Shown: positions 1 to 10,561 of the stretch, piece by piece | Position numbering within the stretch: position 1 is the stretch's first letter | How the letters are laid out: each line of letters opens with the position of its first letter | Source: Candidatus Vagococcus giribetii | Lineage (GTDB): Bacteria; Bacillota; Bacilli; Lactobacillales; Vagococcaceae | Assembly (NCBI RefSeq): GCF_017316185.1 | Contig: NZ_JAFLVX010000032.1 | Location: 1 to 64,000 of the forward strand | Direction: 5' to 3' | DNA length: 64,000 bases | Translations under genes and position numbers: made by a program | Notes under the pieces: generated by a model | What the model was told of the DNA's origin: nothing | Seen by the model: only the letters and a program-made list of their open reading frames with translations | Databases searched by the model: none

Positions 1-19
1 CTAGTTTGTCTTCAATCTG

Positions 20-56
20 ACTGTAGAATAATTTATTCTACAGTTTCTTTTTTTTT
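20..56 (+). terminator. Intrinsic terminator of an upstream gene outside the window
   Basis: A perfect 10-bp stem (CTGTAGAATA, positions 21-30, against 34-43) with a 3-base loop is followed on the plus strand by a long T-rich run. It would end a plus-strand transcript entering from the left, and it overlaps the 3' end of the minus-strand acetyltransferase remnant. Confidence 0.7.
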
Positions 57-561
57 AACCATTCTTTTTTTAGAATGCCGTAAATATAACTATTAGTCCA
101 CTCATTTTTACTCCAATAATCCTCAATAAAATAGGCTTCTTGTCTCATACCTAGTTTCTCGCAAAGTTTTTTTGATGCTATATTTCTAGTATCTAAATTA
201 GCGTAAACTCTATGTGCATTAAAATGAGTGAAGACTTCTTCAATGATAGCTGAAATAGCTTCAAAAGCGAATCCTTGACGAGCATACTGGGGATGGAACA
301 CATAACCTATTTCAAAGGTGTCTTTCATATCTGCTGTCATTAATAAGACTTCGCCAATGACTTTATCCTGGTAAACAACGGAAAAGCTTGTTGAATTTTG
401 ATGTTTTTTCTTTTTGTCAAAGGCATTATGTTTATTTTCTTTAGTCCAAGGGGCGTTAGGTAGATACTGACAAACTTTCTCTTGAGAGTAAAATTCAAAA
501 AATCAGATAAATCTTCTTCTTGTACGGGGCGTAATAGTAATCGACTTGTTGATAAAGACAT
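38..561 (-). pseudogene. RimJ/RimL-type GNAT N-acetyltransferase, frameshifted
   Basis: Two reading frames together make one GNAT acetyltransferase of about 175 residues. The N-terminal part starts at 561 with the family opening MSLSTSRLLLRPV and a downstream EEDLSDFLNF. The C-terminal part carries the acetyl-CoA-binding region (EIGYVFHPQYARQGFAFEA) and the typical end (NIASKKLCEKLGM). The frame is lost at an A-run at 490-493, which reads TTTT on the coding strand. One extra T there would join LNF to YSQEKVCQYLPNAPW and restore a continuous family-like protein. Such enzymes acetylate protein N-termini or small molecules. It is either a recent pseudogene or a homopolymer sequencing error. No other disabling change is visible. 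Confidence 0.8.
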
Positions 562-659
562 CTCTTTTCCTCCTATTAAAGTAGAGTGTTAAGGTTAGTA
601 TAATTATACTGATAATTAATGAGTTAAATCAATAATATGTTGTTAGATAGTTAGAGACT

Positions 660-687
660 TTGGACTGATGTGTATCAATGTTATAAT
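660..687 (+). promoter_or_regulatory. Promoter of the 731 membrane-protein gene
   Basis: A -35-like TTGGAC (660-665), a 16-base spacer and TATAAT (682-687) precede the GGAGG ribosome-binding site at 716-720. This placement argues against the more upstream in-frame ATG at 668, which lies inside the promoter. Confidence 0.55.
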
Positions 688-730
688 TGATAAAATAGTA
701 TGTGTTATCAATGATGGAGGAGTGAATAAA

Positions 731-2506
731 ATGAGTTTAGATTTAATCGTCATAACCTTAAAATTTAGTATTGGATTTCTACTAGGAATTGGTTTAGGTG
801 TATTCTTTAGACCGAATGGAAGTGAAATGAAAAAGGTTGTAAGTAGAAGTATTAAGGTGAGTCTTGTCTATCTGATAGGGCTATTTATCTTTATATATTT
901 TGCTTTACCATCCCAATCCCTAAATCAGTTATTATTTTATAATCTGTTAGGTTTTATTTTGGGAAATGGGGTTAGCTTACTTAGTTCTTTATCTAAGCAA
1001 TCTGTAATTAAAGATACGAAGAGTAAAAAAGCAAAAGTAGTGATAGTAAAATCAAAAATGAGTCGCTTGTTTATTGGTTCCATTCTTTTGATGGTGCTTT
1101 TTCTAGTGAGTGTACCTGTGATTAAGATTTTAAGTATTGATGAAATTTATGAAACCATACCAGTTAAAAAGGTAGAACAAACTGAAGAATTGAAATCTAC
1201 AAAAGAAACACCGATTGCTATGTCTATAAAAAGTGCCCGCAATAAAATGCAAAAAATGATGAGTAGTGTACCTAATTATAGTGGGTACCAACTTGGAACA
1301 ACAACAGCTCAACTAATCGACGGAGAGTATGTTTATATTTCTGGTTTAGAGTATCGCAGCTTTTGGAAGTGGAATAAATACAAAAAAATTCCTGGTTACT
1401 TTAAAATAAGTGCTACAGATATCAATGCACAACCTGAATTTGTAGAAAAAGAAATGTATTACGTACCAAGTAGTTATTTATGGCAAGATGCTGAAAGAAA
1501 GATTTATGGGAAATCATCTAATTTAACGAGAACTGGTGCTGTTAACTTGGAAATTGGAGATGACGGAACTCCTTATTATGTCCAATCTTTATACAAAGAA
1601 TATGGCTTAAGTGGTAAAAAACGATACGATGATTTTAAAACAGCAGTGCTAAATAGTGTGACGGGGGAAACGAAGGTTTATGATTTAAAAGATGTGCCTA
1701 AAGAAATTGATGCTCCATTAACAAGTGCTGTTGCAAGTAGTATGAATAATTACTATGGTAAATATGGTAAGGGTTGGTTGAATAGTCTGTTTTCAAAAGA
1801 TGACGTGAAAGAACCGACAACTAATGGAATTTACTCATCAGGAGCAGTGACACCTTTAGTCTCAAAATCAGGAGAATTATTCTACTTTACAGATTTTACT
1901 AGTGATGATGAAAAACAAGATAGTGCCCTAGGCTACAGTTTGATTAATGCTAGAACTGGTACCATGGAATTTTACCGAGATAATAAGGGTATGATGGATA
2001 GTGATGGTGCTATCGCTATTTCTGAAAAGATTTATCCTGAGAAAAAATGGGAAGCCAAAATGCCGATTCTTTATAATGTAGAAGGCGTGCCAACGTGGAT
2101 TATTTCGTTACTAGATACGAATGGGATTTTTAAAGGCTATGTGTATATTTCAGCTACAGATAGTGATGTGTTAGTTGATGGAACTGACGCTGAAAAAACA
2201 CTACAAGCCTACAAAATGAAACTAAACCTTAAAGGTAGTAACAATAAAAACACAGAAAAAGGCTCATTAACGTCCTTTAAAGGAAAAGTTACTCGAGTTA
2301 ACCACACGACAACAGATGGTAGTGAAACGATTTCTTTCATGTTAGAAGGACAAAACCAAGTCTTTAGAATCAGTACAGAAAATAATATTTATAGTATGTT
2401 TCTAGCTGAGGGCGATCAAGTGAGTTTTGAAGCAGCGACTAAAGAAGACGATGTACTTGTGACACTTGATGACATTCAAATTGATCATGTGACTCCACAA
2501 GAATAA
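731..2506 (+). CDS. Unrecognised four-helix membrane protein with large outer domain
   Basis: I do not recognise this 591-residue protein. The start at 731 is chosen because GGAGG (716-720) sits at proper spacing; an in-frame ATG at 668 falls in the promoter. Hydrophobic segments lie at about residues 4-26, 42-59, 64-84 and 112-134, with basic stretches between them. A long hydrophilic region follows, containing many Tyr/Trp-rich short motifs (for example SGLEYRSFWKWNKY), which would lie outside the cell if helix four exits. The last 70 residues (from about SLTSFKGKVTRV) look like a small OB-like beta domain, by pattern only. It is monocistronic or leads into the peptidase gene 29 bp downstream. 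A cell-envelope role is an inference from topology. Confidence 0.75.
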   Translation: MSLDLIVITLKFSIGFLLGIGLGVFFRPNGSEMKKVVSRSIKVSLVYLIGLFIFIYFALPSQSLNQLLFYNLLGFILGNGVSLLSSLSKQSVIKDTKSKKAKVVIVKSKMSRLFIGSILLMVLFLVSVPVIKILSIDEIYETIPVKKVEQTEELKSTKETPIAMSIKSARNKMQKMMSSVPNYSGYQLGTTTAQLIDGEYVYISGLEYRSFWKWNKYKKIPGYFKISATDINAQPEFVEKEMYYVPSSYLWQDAERKIYGKSSNLTRTGAVNLEIGDDGTPYYVQSLYKEYGLSGKKRYDDFKTAVLNSVTGETKVYDLKDVPKEIDAPLTSAVASSMNNYYGKYGKGWLNSLFSKDDVKEPTTNGIYSSGAVTPLVSKSGELFYFTDFTSDDEKQDSALGYSLINARTGTMEFYRDNKGMMDSDGAIAISEKIYPEKKWEAKMPILYNVEGVPTWIISLLDTNGIFKGYVYISATDSDVLVDGTDAEKTLQAYKMKLNLKGSNNKNTEKGSLTSFKGKVTRVNHTTTDGSETISFMLEGQNQVFRISTENNIYSMFLAEGDQVSFEAATKEDDVLVTLDDIQIDHVTPQE

Positions 2507-2535
2507 AAAATTGATAAACAGACTGAGGTGATTGA

Positions 2536-3132
2536 ATGACTCAAGGACAATTAATGCTATTATCTGGTGGTGGTTTTTCTACTGAAACCAATTCTTATAT
2601 TGATCAAGTTGCTTTAAATTTGTGTCAGAACAAAGGTAAGAAAAGAATAGTTTTTGTACCAACAGCTAGTCATGATGCTCAAGGTTATATCGACAAGTTT
2701 AAAGAGGCTTTTAGTGAGCATGAGACCTATGTGTTGAAAGCAGAAGATTTGGAACAATCAGTTGGTATTGAAGAGATGGATATTATTTATATTGGTGGTG
2801 GTGATCCTCATTACTTAGTTGAGACCTGGAAAACAACAGGATTTGATAAAATAATCATCAAGTGTGTGGCTATGGGCATTCTTGTTATAGGTATTAGTGC
2901 TGGTGCCATGTGTTGGTTTGAAAAGATGAGGTCAGAGAAGAAGACAACAGATGGATTAGGTCTTCTTGAAGGTAGTATGTGTCCTCATTATGATGAAAAA
3001 TGCGAAGAGACATTGGATTATGATATATGGGCAAAGGAAAATCCAGCTATCAAACACATCAAGCTAAACAATAATGAAAATTTACATGTTATTGATGAAA
3101 CTATCATGGCTAAAATTATTTCTCTTAGTTAA
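2536..3132 (+). CDS. Peptidase E-like (S51) serine peptidase
   Basis: This 198-residue protein resembles the S51 family (PepE/cyanophycinase fold), cytoplasmic serine peptidases that in PepE cleave N-terminal Asp dipeptides. Visible family features are the GGGF opening, IIYIGGGDPHYLVETW in the middle, the nucleophile elbow GISAGAMCWF, and the later histidine in GSMCPHYDEK. The ribosome-binding site GAGGTGATT precedes ATG 2536. The protein is somewhat shorter than usual and ends just after ENLHVIDETIMAKI, so a strand at the C-terminus may be missing. It follows the membrane-protein gene by 29 bp and could be cotranscribed with it. The exact substrate is not predictable. Confidence 0.8.
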   Translation: MTQGQLMLLSGGGFSTETNSYIDQVALNLCQNKGKKRIVFVPTASHDAQGYIDKFKEAFSEHETYVLKAEDLEQSVGIEEMDIIYIGGGDPHYLVETWKTTGFDKIIIKCVAMGILVIGISAGAMCWFEKMRSEKKTTDGLGLLEGSMCPHYDEKCEETLDYDIWAKENPAIKHIKLNNNENLHVIDETIMAKIISLS

Positions 3133-3141
3133 AAAAATAAA

Positions 3142-3181
3142 TTGACAAATGCCTTTTGAATCGGTATTATGTTCAATGGGC
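3142..3181 (+). promoter_or_regulatory. pyrG promoter with GGGC transcription start
   Basis: Near-consensus TTGACA (3142-3147), an exact 17-base spacer and TATTAT (3165-3170) are followed 7 bases later by GGGC at 3178-3181. In Bacillus subtilis and Lactococcus, pyrG transcripts that start pppGGGC are extended by slippage with extra G residues when CTP is low. The same arrangement is visible here. Confidence 0.85.
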
Positions 3182-3218
3182 ACCCTTTTAATAGGGTCAG
3201 AATAGAACGAGAACATAG

Positions 3219-4912
<1,694 letters not shown>

Positions 4913-5004
4913 TCGGCCTATTTTGTAGAAAACTCACTTAATTGGTAGTTGATTTAGGAAAAAATGTTATACTAGATTTATAAAAAATCAGGGGGTTTTC
5001 GTAT

Positions 5005-6201
5005 ATGAGTTTTATGAGTCCAAGTCTTGAAAAGTTCTTAGATGAGGGATTAGAAGATTTAAAAACAAAAGGATTGTATTCAACAATTGATGTCTTAGAA
5101 GGTGCTAATGGCCCAGAAATTATGATCAATGGTGAGAAGAAAATCAATCTTGCTTCTAATAACTATTTAGGTTTTGCTACACGTCCTGATTTGATTCAGG
5201 CAGCAAATGAAGCAACTGAAACATATGGTGTTGGAGCAGGTGCTGTTAGAACGATTAATGGAACGTTAGCAATTCATCGTGAGTTAGAAGAAAGAATTGC
5301 TAAGTTTAAAGGAACAGAAGCAGCTATTGCTTTCCAATCTGGTTTTAACTGTAACATGGGGGCTATTTCTGCAGTAATGAACAAAGAAGACGCTATTTTG
5401 TCAGATAGCTTAAATCACGCCTCAATCATTGATGGATGTCGTTTGTCACGTGCTAAGATCATTCGTGTAGAACATTCTGATATGGCAGATTTAGAAGAAA
5501 AAGCAAAAGCCGCTGTAGAAAGTGGTTTATATAAAAAAGTAATGTATATTACTGATGGTGTTTTCTCAATGGATGGCGATGTTGCTAAAATGCCTGAAAT
5601 TATGGAAATTGCTGAAAAATACAATTTAATTGTGTATGTAGATGACGCTCATGGTTCTGGTGTCTTAGGTGGCGGAGCTGGAACGGTTAAAGAATTTGGT
5701 TTATCTGATAAAGTTGATTTCCAAATGGGAACACTTTCTAAAGCCATTGGTGTTGTTGGTGGTTATGTGGCTGGGTCACAAAAATTGATTGATTGGTTGA
5801 AATCACAAGCTCGTCCATTCCTATTCTCAACTTCTTTAACACCTGGAGCTTCTGCTGCTGTGATTAAAGCTATTGATTTAATGGAAACAGACCCAAGTCA
5901 TGTGGAAAAATTATGGGATAATGCCAATTATTTCAAAGGGAAATTAAAAGAGATTGGTTATGATATTGGTCAATCTGAAACACCAATCACTCCAGTTATT
6001 TTAGGAGACGAAAAGTTAGCTCAATCATTTGCTAAACGCATGATTGAAGAAGGCGTTTATGTGAAGCCAATCGTTTTCCCAACAGTACCTCTTGGAACAG
6101 GTCGTGTGAGAAATATGCCAACAGCAGCACATACAAAAGAGATGTTAGATAAAGCTGTGAAGATTTACGAAAAAGTCGGAAAAGAAATGGGAATAATCTA
6201 G
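5005..6201 (+). CDS. kbl: 2-amino-3-ketobutyrate CoA ligase (glycine C-acetyltransferase)
   Basis: This 398-residue PLP enzyme of the alpha-oxoamine synthase family cleaves 2-amino-3-ketobutyrate with CoA to glycine and acetyl-CoA. Family signatures are [10 protein letters not shown], the [11 protein letters not shown] histidine region, [10 protein letters not shown], and the Schiff-base Lys246 in [12 protein letters not shown]. The ribosome-binding site AGGGGG precedes ATG 5005. tdh follows 22 bp downstream, so the pair forms the threonine degradation operon, with threonine dehydrogenase supplying the unstable substrate. A TATACT box at 4968-4973 is a plausible -10, but I see no convincing -35. 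Confidence 0.96.
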   Translation: MSFMSPSLEKFLDEGLEDLKTKGLYSTIDVLEGANGPEIMINGEKKINLASNNYLGFATRPDLIQAANEATETYGVGAGAVRTINGTLAIHRELEERIAKFKGTEAAIAFQSGFNCNMGAISAVMNKEDAILSDSLNHASIIDGCRLSRAKIIRVEHSDMADLEEKAKAAVESGLYKKVMYITDGVFSMDGDVAKMPEIMEIAEKYNLIVYVDDAHGSGVLGGGAGTVKEFGLSDKVDFQMGTLSKAIGVVGGYVAGSQKLIDWLKSQARPFLFSTSLTPGASAAVIKAIDLMETDPSHVEKLWDNANYFKGKLKEIGYDIGQSETPITPVILGDEKLAQSFAKRMIEEGVYVKPIVFPTVPLGTGRVRNMPTAAHTKEMLDKAVKIYEKVGKEMGII

Positions 6202-6223
6202 TTAACCATAAAGGTGGAAAATC

Positions 6224-7183
6224 ATGAAAAGAATTATTGTAACAGGTTGTTTAGGTCAAATTGGTTCTGAATTAGTGTATCGACTAAGACAAGAAAAAGG
6301 ATTAGATAATGTTTTAGCAACAGATATTAGAAAGCCAGAAGGCCATCCAGTTGTTGAAGAAGGATTATTTGAAGTATTAGACGTTCTTGATGAAGAAAAA
6401 ATGTTAGCATTAGCTACAGAATTTGAAGCAGATACAATGATCCATTTAGCATCACTACTGTCATCTGTAGCAGAGGATAAACCGCAAATAGCTTGGCATA
6501 TTAACATGAGTGGTTTAATGAATGCTCTTGAAGTGTCTAGAAAATTAAATTTACAATTCTTTACACCAAGCTCAATTGGTGCCTTTGGACCAGAAACACC
6601 TAAAATCAATACACCACAGGACACGTTACAACGTCCTAAAACTATGTATGGTATTACAAAAGTGGCTGGTGAATTATTGTGTGACTACTATCATACTAAA
6701 TTTGGTGTAGATACGCGTGGTGTTCGCTTCCCTGGACTTATTTCATATGATACATTACCAGGTGGGGGAACAACGGACTATGCTGTAGAAATTTATTATG
6801 AAGCTCTTAAAAATGGCAGCTACGTGTGTCCTATCGGTAAAGGGACAGTGATGGATATGATGTATATGCCTGACGCTATCAATGCGATTGTAGACTTAAT
6901 GGAAGCTCCTGAAGAGCAATTGATTCACCGTAATGCTTTTAATATTTCAGCGATGTCATTTGATCCTGAAGAAATAAAAGAAAGTATTCAAAAAGTAATG
7001 CCTGATTTTACAATGACTTATGACGTTAATCCAAAATTACAAGGTATTGCTGATTCTTGGCCAGATACTTTAGATTGTCATGTTGCAAAAGATGAGTGGC
7101 AATTTTCACCAATCTATGATTTGGATAAAATGACTGTAGATATGTTAGAGAAACTATCTATTAAATTAGCCAAAGAAAATTAG
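6224..7183 (+). CDS. tdh: L-threonine 3-dehydrogenase, SDR (epimerase-like) type
   Basis: This 319-residue NAD-dependent enzyme oxidises L-threonine to 2-amino-3-ketobutyrate, which Kbl converts to glycine. It belongs to the extended short-chain dehydrogenase type, not the zinc medium-chain type of E. coli. The Rossmann motif TGCLGQIG is at residues 7-14, the acidic NAD-binding residue is in ATDIRKPEG, and the catalytic pair is Tyr142 and Lys146 (YGITK). GGTTDYAVEIYYEA is typical of this subgroup. It is the second gene of the kbl-tdh operon and ends in a strong terminator. Confidence 0.94.
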   Translation: MKRIIVTGCLGQIGSELVYRLRQEKGLDNVLATDIRKPEGHPVVEEGLFEVLDVLDEEKMLALATEFEADTMIHLASLLSSVAEDKPQIAWHINMSGLMNALEVSRKLNLQFFTPSSIGAFGPETPKINTPQDTLQRPKTMYGITKVAGELLCDYYHTKFGVDTRGVRFPGLISYDTLPGGGTTDYAVEIYYEALKNGSYVCPIGKGTVMDMMYMPDAINAIVDLMEAPEEQLIHRNAFNISAMSFDPEEIKESIQKVMPDFTMTYDVNPKLQGIADSWPDTLDCHVAKDEWQFSPIYDLDKMTVDMLEKLSIKLAKEN

Positions 7184-7187
7184 TTGA

Positions 7188-7223
7188 TAAAAGAGATGGC
7201 TCCTAGAGAGTCCATCTCTTTTG
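7188..7223 (+). terminator. Terminator of kbl-tdh
   Basis: AAAAGAGATGG pairs with CCATCTCTTTT around a loop, directly after the tdh stop codon, and ends in a T-rich tail. Confidence 0.85.
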
Positions 7224-7279
7224 TGTTGCTTGTTATACACAAGGAGTTTTTAAAGAATTAAAAAAACGGTAGTTATAAG

Positions 7280-7308
7280 TTGGCAGAGGAGCTAATATGA
7301 CATATAAT
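7280..7308 (+). promoter_or_regulatory. Promoter of the DUF1846 gene
   Basis: TTGGCA (7280-7285), a 17-base spacer and TATAAT (7303-7308) lie 31 bases before the gene start at 7340. Confidence 0.7.
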
Positions 7309-7339
7309 AGTTTCTTGAATAATTAATGGAGGGATCAAC

Positions 7340-8854
7340 ATGAAGAAAATTGGATTTGATTCTAAAAAATATATTGAAGAACAATCAAAATATATTTTAG
7401 AAAGAGTAAATGATTACGATAAGCTATATTTAGAGTTTGGTGGCAAGTTGATTGGAGATAAGCATGCCAAGCGCGTTTTACCTGGATTTGATGAAGATTC
7501 AAAAATTAAGATCCTTCAAAAGTTAAAAGACAAAGCAGAAGTGATTATTTGTGCTTATGCAGGAGATATCGAACGTAATAAGATCCGTGGTGATTATGGG
7601 ATTACTTATGACATGGATATTCTGAAATCAATTGATGAATTTACAGAGTATGGGTTAAAAGTTAACAGTGTATTAATCACGCGTTACAGTGGCCAGCCTG
7701 CGACAAAAGTATTTATTAATAAACTAGAAAAAAGAGATATTAAAGTGTATACTCATGAAGCTATTGAGGGATATCCGTATAATATCGATCAAATTGTTAG
7801 CGATGAAGGTTTTGGTAAAAATCCATACATCCCAACAACAAAACCAATCGTCGTTGTGACAGCACCTGGAGCAGGAAGCGGTAAGTTAGCGACAAGTTTA
7901 AGCCAAATTTATCATGAAAGTAAATTGGGACGTGTGGCAGGGTATTCTAAATTTGAAACATTCCCAGTCTGGAATGTGCCATTAAAACATCCGTTAAACA
8001 TTGCTTATGAAGCTGCAACAGTTGATTTAAAAGATGTTAACATGATTGATTCGTATCATTTTGATGCTTACGGTGAAGTGGCAGTAAACTACAACCGTGA
8101 TATTGAAACATTCCCAGTGATTAAGCGAATTATTGAAAGAATTACTAAAAAAGAATCAGTATTTAAGTCCCCAACCGATATGGGAGTTAACCGTGTTGGA
8201 TTTGGCATCATTGATGATGAGGTGATTAAAGAAGCTTCTAAAGAGGAAATTATTCGTCGTTGCTTCGATACGGAATGTTTCTACAAACGTGGAATGGTTG
8301 ATGACGATGTGGTTAGTCGTATTCAAGTTATCATGGAAGAGATGGAACTTAAAAAAGAAGACAGAAACCCCGTTTTGCCAGCCAGAGAGTACGCTGAAAA
8401 GCTAAAACATGGCAACAATGAACTAGGAATTACGCCTGTGTCTGTTATGGCTTTTGAGTTACCTGATGGCAAAATAATTACAGGCCGCTCAACTGGCCTA
8501 ATGGATTCATCAGCAGCTGCTATTTTGAATTCAATTAAGTATTTAGCTAACATTGGTGATGAAATTTTACTATTATCACCAGTTATATTAGAAACTATTC
8601 AAAAAACAAAAGTGGTTGATTTACATAGTAAAATCACAGCTTTAAATGCGAATGAAGTCTTAATTGCTTTATCAATTAGTGCAGTAACTAATCCAACTGC
8701 ACAAATTGCTTATGAGAAATTATCTTCATTAGAAGGTACCCAGGCACATTCAACAGTCATGTTAAATAAAGATGACGAACAAATTTTAAAACGATTGGGA
8801 ATGGATATTACAAGTGATCCAATCTTCCCGTCAGAGAATTTATTCTATATTTAG
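7340..8854 (+). CDS. DUF1846 family protein
   Basis: This 504-residue protein matches the DUF1846 family, widespread in Firmicutes and of unknown function. Recognisable stretches are [17 protein letters not shown] at the N-terminus, [20 protein letters not shown], a glycine-rich [17 protein letters not shown] that resembles a P-loop (about residues 174-190), and the Asn/Asp-rich [14 protein letters not shown]. The P-loop-like segment suggests nucleotide binding, but this is inference. GGAGGG precedes ATG 7340. The gene has its own promoter and terminator and no informative neighbour. Family membership is fairly sure; the biochemical role is not known to me. Confidence 0.88.
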   Translation: MKKIGFDSKKYIEEQSKYILERVNDYDKLYLEFGGKLIGDKHAKRVLPGFDEDSKIKILQKLKDKAEVIICAYAGDIERNKIRGDYGITYDMDILKSIDEFTEYGLKVNSVLITRYSGQPATKVFINKLEKRDIKVYTHEAIEGYPYNIDQIVSDEGFGKNPYIPTTKPIVVVTAPGAGSGKLATSLSQIYHESKLGRVAGYSKFETFPVWNVPLKHPLNIAYEAATVDLKDVNMIDSYHFDAYGEVAVNYNRDIETFPVIKRIIERITKKESVFKSPTDMGVNRVGFGIIDDEVIKEASKEEIIRRCFDTECFYKRGMVDDDVVSRIQVIMEEMELKKEDRNPVLPAREYAEKLKHGNNELGITPVSVMAFELPDGKIITGRSTGLMDSSAAAILNSIKYLANIGDEILLLSPVILETIQKTKVVDLHSKITALNANEVLIALSISAVTNPTAQIAYEKLSSLEGTQAHSTVMLNKDDEQILKRLGMDITSDPIFPSENLFYI

Positions 8855-8862
8855 AAAAAGAC

Positions 8863-8898
8863 AAAAAAGATTAGAACAAAAAAGTTCTAGTCTTTTTA
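8863..8898 (+). terminator. Terminator after the DUF1846 gene
   Basis: AAAAAGATTAGAAC (from 8864) pairs with GTTCTAGTCTTTTT (8884-8897), with one G-U pair and a T-run. The following ASCH gene begins 20 bases later, so some read-through may occur. Confidence 0.8.
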
Positions 8899-8916
8899 TT
8901 TAAGGAGAGCATTAAG

Positions 8917-9306
8917 ATGAAAAAGGTTGTTAGATTTGGTTCAGAACGTGATGAACAAACATATTTAGCTCATTTAGTTTTAGACGGAGTCAAGATAGCC
9001 ACCTCCTCTTTAAAAGAATTACAGGAATTGATGACTAAACCCAAAACAAGTCTCAATGATCGGTGGATTATTCAAAACGGATGGGCAGAAGAAGTATGTC
9101 AAGTTGATGTGACAACTGTAGAGCTTATACCATTTGGAGAGGTTACTGAAAGATTTGCCATTGATGAAGGTGATGGAAGTTATGAAAATTGGTATAATAT
9201 TCATTCTCATTACTATCAACAATTACTTAACAAATACGATAGAGTGTTAAGTGATGAAACTATTTTAGAATGTGTTTACTTTAAACTTATAACAAAAAAA
9301 CCTTAA
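8917..9306 (+). CDS. ASCH domain protein
   Basis: This 129-residue cytoplasmic protein is a PUA-like ASCH domain with little else. Signature regions are VRFGSERDEQ near the start and the C-terminal VELIPFGEVTERFAIDEGDGSYENWYNIH, which is characteristic of the YqfB/ASCH superfamily. Some members are RNA-binding or RNases, and E. coli YqfB hydrolyses N4-acetylcytidine; which of these applies here cannot be told. AAGGAG precedes ATG 8917. It lies between two terminators and converges with the ABC efflux operon. Confidence 0.82.
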   Translation: MKKVVRFGSERDEQTYLAHLVLDGVKIATSSLKELQELMTKPKTSLNDRWIIQNGWAEEVCQVDVTTVELIPFGEVTERFAIDEGDGSYENWYNIHSHYYQQLLNKYDRVLSDETILECVYFKLITKKP

Positions 9307-9333
9307 GCAGGATGAACTGTTTAAGGTTTTTTG
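9295..9333. terminator. Bidirectional terminator between ASCH gene and ABC operon
   Basis: AAAAAACCTTAA (9295-9306) pairs with TTAAGGTTTTTT (9321-9332). It has T-tracts on both strands and separates two convergent genes. The plus-strand stem includes the ASCH stop codon. Confidence 0.8.
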
Positions 9334-9337
9334 ATAT

Positions 9338-10561
9338 TTACTGATAAATAGCTTTAATTGGATCCATTTTAGCTGCATTGACAGCGGGGATAACCCCGAA
9401 AATTAAACCAATACCAGCAGAAATGCCAGCAGAGATAAGAGCCATTTGCGGACTCACAATAGCTTTGACATCTGGAACGACAACAGAAATTAAACTAGCA
9501 ATACCAGAGCCAAGGAGTACGCCAATCACTCCACCAATCAGAGTGATAAAAGCAGCTTCAAGTAAAAATTGAAGTAAGATATTCGAAGGTTTTGCTCCAA
9601 TAGCACGACGAATACCAATCTCACGTTTTCTTTCAGACACAGAGACATACATGATATTCATTACTCCGATACCACCAACTAATAAGGAAATAGCTGTAAT
9701 AAAGAGTAATCCAGTGATGATTGCTTGCATCATATCTTCCATTTGTTTACGGAATGTTTCGTTGCTTCGATCTTCTTCAAAATTACCGACTAATTCGGGA
9801 TGATAATCTTTTAGTAGCGCATTAGCTTCATCGATAATCATCATACGATCAGCATCTTTTTTGGTTTTTAATTTAATAGCATTAATTGGTTTGTTCTTTG
9901 CCAAATCATTGTAGGCTTTTTTAGGAACCGTGTTACTAAAAATAGATCCATCAGTAATCATTTCGTCCATATTAACTTTTTTCTTCACACCAATGACTTG
10001 AAATTTTTGTCCATCCACGTCGATGGCTTTTCCAATAATATCTTTAGGGTCCTTAATGTTTAACCCATAAAGCATCGCATCATAAGAAAGAACAATATTA
10101 TTTTTATCTAAGTCATTTTCTGAAAAGTCAGAACCAAAAACAACATTTGGGTCTGGTTTTTTGTAAGCTTGAATCTCTCCACCTGTTTGAGTTTCAAAAA
10201 ATGAAAAGTTTCCTTGAATGCCTTCAGGACCACCAAATCCATAACTATAATCAGCACTGATGTTATCGATACCATCAATTTTTCTTAACATTTTTAAATC
10301 AGACATGTTAAAGGCAAAGTTATCAAATTCTTGGCTTGCGACAGCAGATTCATCTTCAGCATCTACTTTATAGATTAATCGAATTGTATCGGCATTAGAG
10401 GATTCAAGAAGCTCTAAACTACTTTGTTTCATTCCTTCACCAATAGCCGAAACAGTTACAACAGCACTGATTCCGATAATAATTCCAACCATTGTCAGGA
10501 AAACTCTTAGTTTATGAGCTTTAAGACTTAAGAAAGTACTTAGGAGTAGGTTTTTAAGCAT
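9338..10561 (-). CDS. MacB-like ABC transporter permease
   Basis: This 407-residue integral membrane protein of the FtsX/MacB permease family has one N-terminal helix (about 20-42, VFLTMVGIIIGISAVVTVSA), a large extracellular MacB-core domain (about 45-275), and three C-terminal helices (about 280-400) with the family signature RKREIGIRRAIGAKPSNI. It overlaps the ATPase gene by 8 bp, indicating translational coupling. With the ATPase and the adaptor upstream it forms a tripartite exporter of the YknXYZ/MacAB kind, usually exporting antimicrobial peptides or other amphiphiles. The substrate is not evident from sequence. Confidence 0.93.
   Translation of the reverse strand: MLKNLLLSTFLSLKAHKLRVFLTMVGIIIGISAVVTVSAIGEGMKQSSLELLESSNADTIRLIYKVDAEDESAVASQEFDNFAFNMSDLKMLRKIDGIDNISADYSYGFGGPEGIQGNFSFFETQTGGEIQAYKKPDPNVVFGSDFSENDLDKNNIVLSYDAMLYGLNIKDPKDIIGKAIDVDGQKFQVIGVKKKVNMDEMITDGSIFSNTVPKKAYNDLAKNKPINAIKLKTKKDADRMMIIDEANALLKDYHPELVGNFEEDRSNETFRKQMEDMMQAIITGLLFITAISLLVGGIGVMNIMYVSVSERKREIGIRRAIGAKPSNILLQFLLEAAFITLIGGVIGVLLGSGIASLISVVVPDVKAIVSPQMALISAGISAGIGLIFGVIPAVNAAKMDPIKAIYQ

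Noticed and set aside
668-730. Longer start for the membrane protein at ATG 668
   Set aside because: It overlaps the TATAAT promoter box and has no ribosome-binding site, while ATG 731 has GGAGG.
7297-7326. Nine-codon open frame with GAGGAG just before its ATG, ahead of the DUF1846 gene, like a leader peptide
   Set aside because: The same bases form the spacer and -10 of a good promoter (TTGGCA-17-TATAAT), so the ribosome-binding site would not be transcribed.
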